A DNA stretch of 64,000 nucleotides from Lycorma delicatula (GCF_047948215.1 NC_134463.1:58472201-58536200), one strand, 5' to 3'; shown: positions 21,851 through 34,960, counted from the first letter of the stretch. A program made the numbers and translations. Notes: generated by a model not told the origin, from the sequence alone.

Positions 21851-23708
21851 TTTGTACAATCAACAACTTTACTCCTTTATTTTATGTTATAATAAGTTCA
21901 TTTTATATAACTAAAAAAAAAAAGGAAAAAAAAAGAAATTGGTATATATAAATTTGTGCAATTTTTTTTTTTCAAGTAGTGTATATGTGTGTTATTCTCA
22001 AGTTATAGTGAATATAAAATTAATCGTGATACTTGATATATCAATCGGTGGGAGTGGATTATTTCGTTTAATAACATTATTAGTGTTGGATCTTATGAAA
22101 TTTTCAATATACATTTTACCAGGATATATGCTTCGGAACAACATTTTTAAGGTTTAATTTTTTCTTGTAACATATAATTGTGCTCTTTCATATTTTAATT
22201 AATTAATTATTATTAATGTAATAATAAATCTATTATATTACATTTTAATTAATAAATAAAAAATAAATTATTACGTATTTTTATTAATTATTTTAGCGGT
22301 TTTTTTAATTTATTTTGATTATTTATTTTTATTCAATTACATAATTTACTTATGTAATTGTAGGCCTATATCTGATTTATTAGTAAATTGATTAACTATG
22401 ATATGAATCAAGTTTTTCATTTACATATTTCTATACATATAAAAAAAATTCATTATGTATGCTTTAATACTGTACTGTTAAATATTTTAAATAAAATAAT
22501 GTATTCAAATAATTATATTAATTATAAAAAAAAAATTAAAATAAAACTTCATAAGACAACTATAATAATATATATATATATATATAGCAAGATAAAAATA
22601 TTAATTTCTCTTTTTTTCAATTTTAGGTCCCGTATTTTAAATAAGGGTTTTTTTATATAAAACTTAAAAGTAATAAAATTTAATTAAAAACTATGTTTAA
22701 TGTGTAAATAATAATTTATTTTATTAAATAACAATTAATTTATAAAATTATTAAATTACAATTTAAATTTTTTTTTTACTAGAATATCAAAATATGTTTA
22801 TTTCCATCGAATAACTAGTATCAGTTGAATATATAAAAAATATTTTTCTTTAAAAATTATAAAAATAAAAGAAAAATAACTTATAATTATTTCATAAAAA
22901 AGGTATAAACATTTAGTTTTTTATTTTTATTAAATTTCATGAAATTTATTTATCTAGATATGATAACAAAATTTTTATTATTGATTAATAATAAATTTAT
23001 TACATATCAAATCATATAAAATACATAAATACATTTTATAAGTATACATAAATTTATCGTTAAGATGTATTCTGTAAATTAAAAATTAGTATTTTTTCTT
23101 AATAATAAAATCTGGTGTTTTTATTTTTAATATCATTTAGAAGGAAGTTTACTTTAGTAATACCTAAATAATAATTTCGGTAATAAAAAATATTATTCGT
23201 ATCAAAAAAATTATAAAATTAAACATTATTTTTTATATATTAATTTCATTTTATTTTAGGGTTCAAATTACAATATTCAAATTATACAAATTTTTTCATG
23301 TTTTTATAAAAACAAAAAAATCATTGATTTTACTTTAATTTTAAAAAATGTTAAATTTTTTTGGGCCGCCGGATTTAAATGTAATTTTTTTAATAATATA
23401 AAAAATATTATTATTCAGAGTTTTTACCAGATAATTTAAAAAAAAATATTGAATAGAATCAACGTAACGTTAAGAAAATGTGATTGATTCTTCTAATAAA
23501 TGATTATATTTATATATATTAATTATAAGAATTGAAATTTAAATAACAAATAAATAGTTATATTTAAAGATCATTATTTTAAATAACGATCTTCAAATTA
23601 AGCCATTGAAATTTTAAAATATAAATAAAAGTCGTTTTATTTATGTAAAGTTTTAAATTCTAGATTTTATATAATTTTTTAATTACAATAAACATTCAAA
23701 ACTCAGTA

Positions 23709-23752
<44 letters not shown>

Positions 23753-25760
23753 AAGTAACAAGAAAATATTGTTCTTTTTATCATTAGCTCTGAAAGTTTG
23801 TTCATTTAATAAAAAATTTTTTTTATTCAATAATGCATATTTTCTTTAAAATTCATTTAAAAATACTATTCATTTTGGATTAATTATTTATTTAACCTTA
23901 CATGATTTAAAAGTCGAGACAATAGAGTATAGGTTATTTGCGTTCGATAACATTTTAACTCTGTCTCAATATCAACAAAAATAAGGTAAAAATGTTTCTT
24001 TTCTTTAAATGCTTGCTATGTTTTGGCACATTTATGAATGTTGTTTCCTTAGTTTTATTCAAATATTAAAACGTTTTACAAAGTTTTACTTTTTTGAGGT
24101 TTAACTTTGTAAAAGCTTGTAAATTTTATTTTTCTTTATTAAAACTTTTATTAATCTTATTATCTTAATAATTCTGGTTTAATCTAACCACAATAAGATA
24201 TTCGGTATTTTCAAAAAATAGAGATTAGTTCATAATTTTTATTAAAAAATCTTTATCAAAATATAAATCATATCGAAAGTTACTACTACCGTTCAAGAAT
24301 TGAATTACTGTTAGGTAATTTACCTTTCAAACTAGAATTTCAAATTATTATTTATTGATGAATTTGATAGATTTTATTTAATTTTATTTGTCTTTTCATC
24401 TTCAGGTAATCGTGCCATATTCTGATATATTGAGGAAGGAAAATATTTCCAATATATTTATAACTTATAATACCTTAACCGAGTACGTTGTTTAATACTG
24501 CTTAATTATTTCTAGTAATTAATATAATAATTATTAAAAGATTATCCGTCTATAATTTTATTTTCTTAGCCTAATTATCTATTATTTTAAAGAATATACT
24601 GGGTATCAGAAAACAAAATTGTCCTTATTGTTATACAAAATTATTTATCCATGAGGAAATTTTTCAATCAAAGATTTTTCATAATTTGAATGTAATTTTA
24701 ATTATATGTTAAATAAAATTTCATGCATTTTAATATTACACTGAATAGAGAAAAACTTTCTTGATCAACACTTTTGACGAATGTCAAATTTATTATAAAA
24801 TCCAATTTCGGGTAAAAGTAAAAGAACTTTTCCAGGAGGAAAAATACAAAAAAAAAATAATTACAGGAATAAGACGTGTATAATTATTTTTTAATTAATA
24901 TAAAATAGCTTACCATCATTTATTATAAAACGTAATTTAAATTAATTAAGTTATACTTCTAAAAAGTAGGCTACATATAAAATTAATTTATATATTCAAG
25001 GTTTCCATATTATTAAAGTTTATATATAAAATCTATTAATAATTTTGTGAAATTAAAAGCAAAATCCAATTTTTTTTAAATTATTATTATTGTTATTATT
25101 ATTAAATTAAAATTCATGTCATGTAACTTTATAAATGGGTGTATAATTAAATATAATTTCATCAAACAAAATTTAATTAATTAATTAAATTCTCAATTAA
25201 GTTTTCGATTCTCAATCGAAGAGGAGGGTAATTTATAATCACGTTAAGGTAAAATGTTTTCAATCGCAGTGAACCTTTTTTTCATTTCCATTCAATCTTT
25301 ATTGTATTGTATAGTTACGGGAAACAAATATTTATTATAATAGTTTTAAAGTATATATATATATATTGTATAGAATACTTGAAGGTGAATATATTATATA
25401 TAATATTCTAATAATAATAACAAGTAATAACCACGTTAAGTGATAATCAATACTGTATGAAATAATGTTCATTTTCTAAGACCATAAACCGTAAAGTATT
25501 ACACGGGTTTATAACAAATGATGATAATAATAGTTAATTATTTATTAATTAATAGTTAGACTAGTTAATGTTCTCAGTTGATGGTTAATTTAAATGTAAC
25601 ATAAGTTTTCATGTTAATTTTTTTTTAATAATTTTTATTTATGTATTAATAATAAATTTCATAACTTTTGTCATTTAAATCGGTTAAATTCATTTAATAA
25701 AAATATTAATGCGTAAATATTTTTTAATTAAAATTTACATAATTAATTATTTTTTTTAAT
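21851..25760. other. Long AT desert without genes
   Basis: Almost pure A/T text with short runs of every kind, a (TA)n microsatellite at 23713-23749 and smaller TA runs at about 22568-22586 and 25352-25366. The frames at 21939-22157 and 22388-22660 are low complexity. No repeat family from elsewhere in the window was recognised. Confidence 0.7.
23713..23749. repeat. (TA)n microsatellite
   Basis: Uninterrupted TA dinucleotides. Confidence 0.95.
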
Positions 25761-26035
25761 TCACCGAGTTGATCTAGTGGTAAACTTTCGTCGCAAATCA
25801 ACTGATTTCGAAATCAAAGTACTCAGGTTCAAATCTTAATAAAGGTAGTTTACTTTTATTCGGAATTGAATACTACGTTGTGGATACCGGTGTTGTTTAG
25901 TAATTGGATTTTAATTAACCACACTTCTCAGGAATGGTCAGCCTGTGTTTTTTCAAGATTAAACATTTACCGATACAGTTACATTACACTGATAAATCGC
26001 TAATGACTAATTGTTGATTCGACTATAAATAAAAG
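25761..26035 (+). repeat. SINE family B2
   Basis: The head TCACCGAGTTGATCTAGTGG contains the A box, and the B box GGTTCAAATCT is at 25826-25836. The core GTGGATACCGGTGTTG and the 3' end TTGTTGATTCGACTATAAAT follow. It shares its tail type with the copy at 9678-9964, not with B1. Confidence 0.9.
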
Positions 26036-26179
26036 TATTAAAAAAACTACTGGAATTAATTTATCATAAGAAATGTATTTATATATATTCAAATAAAATA
26101 TTCTCTTTTATTAAATCTGATGTAATTAAGATTAAAAATATTCTTCAGCTCATTTTAACAAGTAATAGCCTCATATATA

Positions 26180-26420
26180 ATGATCTTAAGTTCCGAACCA
26201 TTCAACAGAAAATCAGCCTACGGTATCAAAATCGTTTGGATCGGCACCTGAATTATTTGTCGATCAGTTTATTGGATAACAGTCAGTGATTTTACAGCTG
26301 AGGAACAATATTCTTCGTTTGCCTTATCGTTTCAATTAGATGACTTTATGGTCTGGCTGTACAGAGTGCTCTTCTACTTCATTTCTTTGATTTCGCTGAT
26401 ATCGTTAAGTCACCAGCCGC
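26180..26420 (+). pseudogene. Jockey-like LINE, extreme 3' end of ORF2
   Basis: The frame of base 26224 reads YQNRLDRHLNYLSISLLDNS. Jockey-clade ORF2 proteins end with a KY..RL..HPN.LAV.LLDNS block followed by a basic RRLKR.H.LDLP-like terminus. Here the block is followed, after a frame change, by QLRNNILRLPYRF. The copy starts abruptly near 26180, so it is a short 5'-truncated insertion. The 3' boundary is uncertain. The same LLDNS block occurs in the jockey relic at 56667-58200. Confidence 0.7.
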
Positions 26421-27038
26421 TGGGTCTGTGACTATTTAATGTTAGTTCAAATAGATCTTATTTACTTATTTTTTAATTATCTTGCTGAACAGATTGTATA
26501 GTTGCTGTGTTGTTATAAAAAAATATAATAAGAAAAATAATTTTAACAAGAAAATTTTTATGAATTGACTACAATATTCGGAATAGAGGTGAAGAACTAT
26601 CCGGGAAAATCTAGTTTACTATACATTTAAAGATAAAATATTTGTCCTAATTAGTTCGTAACTAGTTATATTTGAGTTAGTAATTTATTAAATACTTAAA
26701 AATTTATTTGGCTGTACAAAGAAATTTATCTATAATATAAAAATATTTTTTTTAGATTATTCAAATTTTTGAAATATTTTCTGTTTTTTGTATTCATAGT
26801 ATTAGATTGTGATTAGATTTTATTGAAAACTATTTTAATTACTTTTTTGAACAAAATTGAATGAAAAGAAAAGGAAATCATTCCATCTCAAAGAGATTCC
26901 CATTATTAAAAAAAAATAATAATAATAAAATAAAGTAAATAAGATGTTATTTTAGCTTCTATTTTTATGTCTTTCAAAATTGCTACACCCAAATATTTTA
27001 ATGAGGGGGCTATAAAATAACTAACTTAAATTTCACAA

Positions 27039-27093
<55 letters not shown>

Positions 27094-28304
27094 TTTAAAA
27101 AATAATAATAGTAGAAAAAACTTCAAACTCAGTTCATTAACATACATCATTTTTATTTTTATCCGTGATTTGCAAAAGTCTAAAGTATAAAAAAATGTAA
27201 TCTTTTAAAAATATCTAAAATTCTTTCGAAATTTTTTGGGAATAAAATTTCAGTAATTAGAGTTGTTTTTTCTTAAACTTATCATTTTTGATCATCCAAG
27301 TTTATGTTTGTTATAATTGTGTCTTTGTTTAAAAAATTTTATTAAAAAAAAAGAATATTTATTTAGAAAATAAAGTTTATATATCAATTGTAGTCGATTT
27401 TATAGAAACTTTTTCACGACCAATAACCGAAGCATTGATGTCTGATTAATTTTGAAAACAGCTGTTTTGTATTTGGGAATAACTTGTGATTCATCATATC
27501 ATATCGTCACTTATCTAAAGAATAGAAAGAAGAATATTCTCAATATAAAGAATATGAAGATTATATACATTCTTATTCATATATGTTCTTATATTATATT
27601 AATATATAAGAATATAGAGATTATGTTATCTAAAGAATATAATATAATCTTAAATAATTAATCTCAAATTAAAAGATTTGAAATTTGATTTCATTTTTTT
27701 TTTTTGTCTTTTATTAATTATTACTTTCTACAATTTTCCCCCTAACTAAATTAAACAGAATGAATCCGTTTTTAATTTTTTTCTTCTTTTAATGAGATTA
27801 TTTTTTTTTTAGCTCAAATTTCACATAAAAACTTTTCAATTTTTATTTCATCATTCCATTTTACAGTATACTTTAATACATTCTCTTGTATTATTATTTT
27901 CATAAACTATATTATCTGATTTTTTGGGGGGGATACTACAAAAAAAAACTATGTATAATTTTTAAATTTACTTTTGACACTCTGATTTTATTTCTGTTTA
28001 AAATATCTTCTTCCTTTATCATAATTTTTATATCTTATCTTCTAATACTTCTTTGAATAAAATATTTTGTTATTCATGCTTGACTACATTTAAAACTTAA
28101 AATAATTTATTGTTAACATAATTTCTTTGCTGTATGTCTTTAATAAACAAACAAGAGATGAATATTAAAAATTAAAAAAACACGCCTGCCAAAAAAGAAA
28201 ACATTGCCTTTAATGTAGAATAATTAAAGAACGTGCGAGTTACAATTTTGTACATAGGACTTGTATGTAGTATAATTTTGTTTTCAAATTTTTTAATTTT
28301 ATTT
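26421..28304. other. AT-rich non-coding DNA
   Basis: Includes the microsatellite at 27036-27089 and a near-palindromic TTCTTATAT...ATATAAGAA around 27586-27613. The frame 27452-27661 is low complexity. Confidence 0.6.
27036..27089. repeat. (CA)n-(TA)n microsatellite
   Basis: A CA tract passes directly into a TA tract. Confidence 0.95.
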
Positions 28305-28465
28305 AATCACACGCACGCGCACAGACACATACATACATTTATGTAGCCTATGACATTCCCGCATTCTCGGTAACTAAAGAATTCCAACGCGGAGTCAAAC
28401 ATCTAAATCGGTTAGTCGTTGAGCTACTACGATGGAATAAACATACATACATACATACACCATAA
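28305..28465. repeat. Suspected interspersed repeat end with (CATA)n tract
   Basis: A GC-richer segment (ATTCCAACGCGGAGTCAAAC, GAGCTACTACGATGGAATAA) runs into a (CATA)n tract at 28438-28460. A CATA-repeat tail after unique-looking text is typical of decayed LINE or SINE ends, but a second copy is not present here. Confidence 0.4.
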
Positions 28466-29578
28466 ATACATTCTACTCCTTTTTGGGCAATCGTATAATT
28501 ATGATATTTTTTACAATAATAATTTTCTGTTTTTTAATAATTACTCAAATTAAGAACTATTTAAACATTTCTTTTCTTTATAATTCACCAATGAATAATG
28601 TAAATATTTATTTTAATTTCATCAAAATATCTTAAAATTTGAGTATTAGCCGCAGTATTTTTGATTACGTCATAAGTGGTTGATTTTTAGTGAAAACTAT
28701 ACAAGTGTGTTCTCCATTAATTTTTATTTTTTTACTTTATGTTTTACTTAAAAGAGTTAAAAACATATTATTCAAATAATGATAACATTCCAGAACACCA
28801 AAAAAAAAAAAATAACAACCATTTTTATTTGGTTTTAAATTATTTATTTTTATGTAATTTAACGTATTTTTTATAGCTTAAGTTAGTTTTTTTAACTTTA
28901 TTTTAAGATTGATGAATTGTAACTATTAAAAAGATTTTAAATCAGAATCTGTTTATATAATATGTTTTTTTTCTTTTTTGTAATTGTTGTTGTTTTAAAT
29001 GGGTATAATGTTTACGTGTAACCATAGTAACAAATAAATAATAATAACAAACGAGATTTTTGTTGTAGTTATGCCATATGGTTTATATAAATCATTTCCA
29101 TCTGTGTATATATACATATGTAACAGAAATAATGAAACGGGGTTTAGTTGTTTGTAAATTATAAACCATACGAGATTTGTTTTTGATTTTAAATACAGCT
29201 ATATATATTAATTTTTTTATATGAAATAGAATAAATTACTTTATTATTAGTACGAGTATATATATATATATATCGTTCTAAGGTTTTTTTTTTATATTTA
29301 AGAGTTTTACTTTTTATTTTTAAATTAAGTAAAAAATGAAAAATAAGTGAATAAATGAAAAATAAATAAAAAAATGAAAAATAAGTAAGAAATGAGATGT
29401 GCAGGTTTTTTTGGTTTTTTTTTAGTTATATTTCTTTAAATAATGATATAATTACAGATTTTTAAATAGTTACAAAAAACGTTTCCAAAGTTGACTTTTT
29501 CATTGTATTTTTTTTCCCCCAGTCATCAGACAATCGACTAGTTTATGCTACTCTTCAGTTTTTTCTATATATTCTTTC
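28466..29578. other. AT-rich non-coding DNA with a short minisatellite
   Basis: A tandem array of an AAATGAAAAATAAGT(G/A)A-like unit of about 20 bases lies at about 29331-29394. No coding sequence seen. Confidence 0.6.
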
Positions 29579-29873
29579 TTTCTTTTTCCTGTTTAGCCTC
29601 CGGTAATTACCTTTCAAATAATACTTCAGAGGATGAATGAGGATGATATGTATGAGTGTAAATGAAGTGTAGCCTTGAACAGTCTCAGTTCGACCATTCC
29701 TGAGATGTGTGGTTGATTGAAACCCAGGCACCAAAGAATACCGGTATCCACGATCTAGTATTTAAATCCATATAAAAATAACTGACTTTACTAGGATTTG
29801 AACGCTGCAACTCTCGAATTCCAAATCAGCTGATTTTTGAAGTCGCGTTCACCACTAGATCAACCCGGTGGTT
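29579..29873 (-). repeat. SINE family B1, full length
   Basis: On the minus strand: ACCACCGGGTTGATCTAGTG, then GAACGCGACTTC, the CAGCTGATTTGGAATTCGAG region, a B-box-like GTTCAAATCC, the core and the tail CATCCTCTGAAGTATTATTT...CCGGAGGCTAAACAGGAA. A pol III A box (TGATCTAGTGGTG) is intact. A target duplication is not clear. Confidence 0.92.
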
Positions 29874-30080
29874 CAGTATTGTGCTAATCTATTTAACGTC
29901 AACGTAGTTATTACATCCTACATCCTCAAATATTTGTTTTATAAATTCATTCAGATATTATTTTTAATTTTTAAATATTGTGTTGCATATTTTAAAATTT
30001 AAATGTTATGCCTATATTCTTTTCTTTTCTATCTTTTTGTCTATTGTCCATGTTAAAATAACACTATACAAATACAAGTA

Positions 30081-30830
30081 CTAGGTATCCAAAAAAAAAC
30101 TCCGTAATTTTAAGAACGAATTGTTTTTTTTATTTTGCAACATTCTATAGTGTTTTAGCGCAATGTTGTAGCGATAACAATTAAATTCTAGTTTTCACAT
30201 TCCCTGTTAGATAGCAGATTTATTAGATAGTTACACAGGCCAAGCTGTTATGAGCCTGGTTTCATTACCATGGCGTAATTTCAAGAGATAGTACAGTCCA
30301 TGTACCTATTCGCTGAAAGAAAATCAGTGATTATTGTTCAAAGAAATTATACCCGATTCTATGATAGAAATTGTCCGAGTGACAAAAGCATACGTGATAA
30401 GAACAGTTTTTTTTTGGAAACCGGACAAGTTTTGAAAAGATACTCAATGAGTAGGCTTAAAACAAGTGTTGAAAACACAGAAAGAATTCGATTGTCTTTC
30501 GATCAAAAGTCCAAAAGGTTCAGATCGTAACGTTAATCGTTAGCTAAATATGACTAAAAGTTCATAATGTTTGATGTTTTTCGCAAATGAATGATACTTC
30601 GCGCATATAAACTGCAGTTAATAATGAAACTGTGCCTAAAGATAAGCCACAAATAGTTAAATTTTTATCTACTGTGTTAAATTTAATTTTTGTTGATGAA
30701 AACTACATGCGGCGCATTTTATTTTCTAATGAGGCAACGTTTTATGTTCATTTGGTCGTGATTCTCCATAATTATCGAGTATGGTGGCTCAGAAAATCCA
30801 CTCCAATCGGTGTGGAGTGAACTACACACA
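30081..30830 (+). mobile_element. Mariner/Tc1-type element relic, 3'-truncated
   Basis: The left end follows TA (30079-30080) with CTAGGTATCCAAAAAAAAAC, matching the minus-strand element at 20804. The transposase frame opens at ATG 30270 with a stop at 30276-30278 and then reads ERKSVIIVQRNYTRFYDRN, a helix-turn-helix domain of the kind that precedes the DDE domain in this family. It continues in phase to 30530. A second open piece at 30632-30820 reads DENYMRRILFSNEATFYVH. The family has a catalytic Asp in (L/F)(F/T)(S/T)DEATF; here it is Asn, so the catalytic centre is lost. The segments carrying the second and third catalytic Asp and the right inverted repeat are absent. Confidence 0.8.
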
Positions 30831-30870
30831 CACAACTTAATTTAAAATATTTATCATTTTATTTATATAT

Positions 30871-31600
30871 AATATTTTTTTGTTTATTTAATTCAATGAT
30901 TCTAACTAAAGCGCACGCCCATACCGTATTTAATTCTCGCGGTTGTGGCGGTACTAGCGGCAACGGTCGGCACTAACAAAACTAATGTAATTTCACAACT
31001 TACATAGAACAATTTCCGCTTTTAGCATCGGCAAACTGGTGTAGCCGAGAGGCTTAACGCACCAGCTGTCGAGTCAACCAGACGATCAAGTTCGAGACCC
31101 AGCCAGACCAAGTTACTTTTTACACTTTAAATATTATTCACTTATTTAATTCTACCGCTCACTTTTGACGTCAAAATACAGCAGTAGTTTAGAGCATTTT
31201 TTTTTTGGTGGGGGTATGATTTTGCAGATTTTTTTGATTTTTTAATTGTTAACAAATGTGCTTAAAAAATATATGATCTTAATTAGGCGAAATGTCAAGA
31301 TATTGAGGGTGACCATGCTCTACAGTCTCACCCCCCGTTGACCTTTTAAGTTGAAAATAAATTTAATGGCATTAATGTCCCGTATGGAGAAGTAATCTTA
31401 CCAAGTTTGGTCAACATTGGACCAGTAGTTTTGGAGATATAAGGTTATTTAGACCTACACCGAACATCCGGAAAATTTTCATCCTTTTTTTGGGTTCCTT
31501 AGGTGACAAAACGTCAAGTTCCAGTGAAAACCGCATATGCCCAAATTGGAATGATTACAATACTTTCCCTTCTAGAGCTATAGTGCTGTCTAAATTGAAA
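30871..31600 (+). repeat. tRNA-headed interspersed repeat, family D
   Basis: Matches, in inverted orientation, 32900-33587 over about 700 bases. It contains a tRNA-like stretch with an A-box-like TAGCCGAGAGG at 31042-31052 and a B-box GTTCGAGACC at 31090-31099. A conserved body follows with TTTACACTTTAAATATTATT, CCCCGTTGACCTTTTAAG, CCAAGTTTGGTCAA and CACCGAACAT...CCGGAAAATTTTC, ending with GATTACAATA...TCTAGAGCTA. No long ORF. Class unassigned; the tRNA-like head suggests a long SINE or SINE-LINE composite. Confidence 0.8.
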
Positions 31601-32899
31601 ACTAAAAATCCATGATGATCAGTATTTCTTCTAACTCATTTTTGGCATGTTCCAAAAGAACACGCCATCAACTAATCTTAAAAGCATTATTTTTTATCCT
31701 TGAAACCATTAATGGTCTCTTGAATTTGTATTTCTCATCGTAAATTGCATCTTCTGTATTAAATAAGTTGAAAAGTGATGACAACAAATTGCATTCTTTA
31801 TTTAACTCTTTTCTAAACCAGAGCTAATCTTTGTTTAGTTTTTATTATTTATTAACGCTACCTCTTTCTTACACAATTGTATATTACTCTTCTTGGTTAG
31901 TATATTTTATGTCTATAAGTAGTGTACAATTAAATTATTATGTAAAACATGAAACATAAGAAATTAGAGAAAGATATTAAGTAATCAAATTTAGTAAAAT
32001 CTGTAAGTTTATTAAAATTATGTATAAAATGTTATAGTAAATTATAGTAAAATTCTTATAGATTATACATTTGTAAAAAACTTTTAGGAATTTTCTCTCA
32101 TATTAATATTTTAGTAGAAGTTTTATTTATTATTTTTTTCATAATTATAAATAAAACAAGAACTCAGATAAATAATTAAAAAGATTAAAAAGATTAACCA
32201 AATATATTATTTTTATATGATAAATAAAAAACCGTTTCTCTGCTTTTTTAGTAGTAATTAATTGAATTAAAAGAAATTAAAAAAGACATTTATAAAAAAA
32301 TAATAAAATACTTTTCTTTAATTTAGTTATTAAATAATTGTTTAAATCAAAGGATGATAAACATAAATAAAAGCATTGCTACGAAATGTAGTAACACAAC
32401 ATCTGTCCAGCTGTCTGCACAAGTTTAGTTTTTCATTTTTGTGCTTAGAAAAGGCATAAAATTTTTTAAATGGCAGCAGACTTGACGGGAACGCAACATA
32501 GATTTACGTGGTGTGTGTGTGTGTGTGTTTGTGTGTTCATTTGAGCGCACATTTGTGTTTATAAACCATGTTTCAAACATTCAGCTTTAATTTAATATTG
32601 TCATAAATTAACCTACTGGCATATTTTAATGTTTCTTTATAAGTTTAAAACAGAAAGAGAATCCAACAAAGATAAAAATAAAAATTATAAAACAGTAGAT
32701 AAAGTAAAGGATAAACTAGTTTATTACTCTTGTATAATCGTTATTACGACTACGATACTAATAAAATAGACGTATTTTAATAGGTCTAATAACAAAATTC
32801 AACTTATTCTGTTAAATAATTCTGTTAAATAATAAATATTCTGTAAAAATATTACCACTATTTTTTTTTGCTTTCAGTATTTTAATTTCCCGTCTACCG
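31601..32899. other. AT-rich spacer between the two family D copies
   Basis: Contains a (TG)n tract at about 32510-32540. No gene seen. In single-stranded form this spacer would be the loop of the inverted family D pair. Confidence 0.6.
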
Positions 32900-33587
32900 T
32901 TCTAGAACAGCTGTGTAGCTCTAGAGGGGAAATTATTGTAATCGGTCATTTGAGCAAATGCGTTTTTCACCGGATCTTGACGTTTTAACACCTAAAAAAC
33001 CGGTTGGAAATTTTCCGGATGTTAATGTTCGTATGTACATATGTTCGGTGTTGGCTTCTAATTCACTTTATATCTTCAGAGCTACTGAACCGATTTTGAC
33101 CAAACTTGGTCAGATTACTTTTATATATGTGGTATTGATGCCATTAAATTTTCAACTTAAAAGGTCAAGGGGGTGATGCTGTAGAGGAAGGTCATATTTT
33201 TCTTAAGCACACTCGTGAATAATTAAAAAATAATATCTGCAAAAACACTTTTGCAAAATTGCACCCCTACCCCTAAAAAAATGCTGTAACTACTGCTATG
33301 TTGTCACAGGTGAAGTAGAATTAAATAAATGAATAATATTTAAAGTGTAAAATATTAATTCGGTTTGGCTGGGTCTCGAACTCGATCACCCGGTAACTGG
33401 TGCATTAAGCCTTGCGGCTGCACCACTCTGGCGACCGTACGGGCGAAATTTCTTTTAGGTAAGTTTTAAAAATACATTAGTTTAGTTAGTGCCGACCGTC
33501 ACCGCTAGTACCACCAACATCATGTGAATTATGGTATGCGCGCGTGCTTTAGTTAGAATCATTGAATTAAATAAACGAAAAAATATT
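32900..33587 (-). repeat. tRNA-headed interspersed repeat, family D (inverted copy)
   Basis: Reverse-complement copy of 30871-31600. On the minus strand it runs from CGTTTATTTAATTCAATG through the tRNA-like CAGCCGCAAGGCTTAATGCA, the B box GTTCGAGACC (plus 33372-33381) and the conserved body, to TCTAGAGCTACACAGCTG at its 3' end. The frames at 32958-33176 and 33531-33791 are translations of the repeat. Confidence 0.82.
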
Positions 33588-34452
33588 AAATTTAAAGAAA
33601 ATGATAAATATTTTAAATTAAGTTGTGTGTGTAAGCCGTGCATCAGAAATAACCATAATTGTCAGCTTTTTTATTTTCCCTTCACAGGAAATTCGAAAAC
33701 TATATTTTTAAGCACTAATTATATTTTTAAATATACACATTCAACAGAATCTGGTACATTGAATCGAGCCTGTAATGAACAGAATATTTAATTTATTTGA
33801 AAATTTTGATCAGCACCAGAAATCATTTCCAAGTTCAATATAACTTCTACGTCCAATTGCAATCATGTTGAATCTGTATTAAACGGCTTTTTCATTGTTT
33901 TAATATTATTGTTACTTGTAGCCTACAAAAGTTTAATTCTTTTAAATACGCCTTTTCTTGAATTACTAATAAAAATAGTTTTTAGGACGTTCAGTTAACA
34001 GAAATATATATTCATATTTGCCCTGAAATTGTAAGATTGTAACTTCTTAATTATAATTGTACTTACAACTTGTTTCTAAGTTATATAATTAAAAAAAAAG
34101 AAGTGTCATATTACTGGGTTAATCGTTTTTAATAGATTAGATAAATCAACCAATTTCACCCGTATTTATGGCTGATGTATATTTGTCTATGATATTAATG
34201 TAGGTTTTTCTAAAAAATTAATTTAGGTTTATCTGTAGTGGTAGAGCACTCCTTTTCTAATCCTAGAATTGAATCTGGTCGAAAGAGGTTAATCTATTTA
34301 ACCTATTAAACACGACTAATCCAGTAAAGTAGTGAAAACTAGTCTTCATTGACGAATTTGGTTAAAATAATAAGAACAGACTAAGAAATTGTTAAAATAT
34401 CTGTTTTTAAATTGTCGGCTGTGAAAAGATACTTGCTACATCTTATCATGAG
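33588..34452. other. AT-rich DNA with a weak tRNA-like remnant
   Basis: At about 34225-34290, GTAGTGGTAGAGCACTCC followed by ATTGAATCTGGTC resembles decayed A and B boxes. Nothing else recognised. Confidence 0.4.
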
Positions 34453-34960
34453 TTAGAACCTTCTTGGCTCCATGTATTTAAATTGATATTTTAAAATAAA
34501 TTGAATTATGTAAATGTTTTTAACATCATTATAACTTAATGATATGATGATGTTGATAAAAAAGGGTAAATCTCTTAACTGTACAGGCTGATTGTTTTTA
34601 ATAAAAAAACAGTTCAGTCCTCTGACAGTTCCATTTTCAACCTGCCCAAGAGTTATATGACTACAAGGATAAACAAAACGCATTACTCCAATTGTAGAAT
34701 TAAAACCTTTCTTTTTTTTAAATGGAATACACAAGTCACGTAACTTGGACCTAAACTATTCCGAATCAAGAATTAGTATTTCCTTCATGAGATATACACA
34801 TTTTGTTAATATGAATTACACACAGATTACCAACACCAATACATAAACTTAAACACTTTCTGGCATATTTCATAATTTTTAAGTCGTCATTTATTTTATG
34901 TAATGTATTTGTTCTTACCGGTTTGTTGTACTGTACATCAGGTTTCACCTCCTCGAGGTT
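34453..34960 (-). CDS. Unassigned minus-strand ORF pair with splice-like signals
   Basis: Two same-strand frames lie end to end: 60 codons at 34948-34766 and 93 codons at 34734-34453. The upstream part contains a segment bounded by an acceptor-like ATTATTTACAG (ending at 34961) and a donor-like GTAAGAA (from 34918), enclosing a 42-base in-frame stretch NLEEVKPDVQYNKP. The downstream ORF has a Lys-rich start and a mixed central part (VMRFVYPCSHITLGQVENGT) and ends in Ile-rich AT-driven sequence. No family recognised. Possibilities are a host gene fragment, an old viral or transposon remnant, or chance. Confidence 0.2.

Noticed and set aside
28436..28462. Regular short repeats as a CRISPR array
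   Set aside because: It is a plain CATA microsatellite; no repeat-spacer structure exists anywhere in the window, and the DNA is eukaryotic.
34453..34734. 93-codon minus ORF as an endogenous viral gene
   Set aside because: Composition and length alone hint at foreign origin, but no motif of any virus family could be named, so no viral claim is made.
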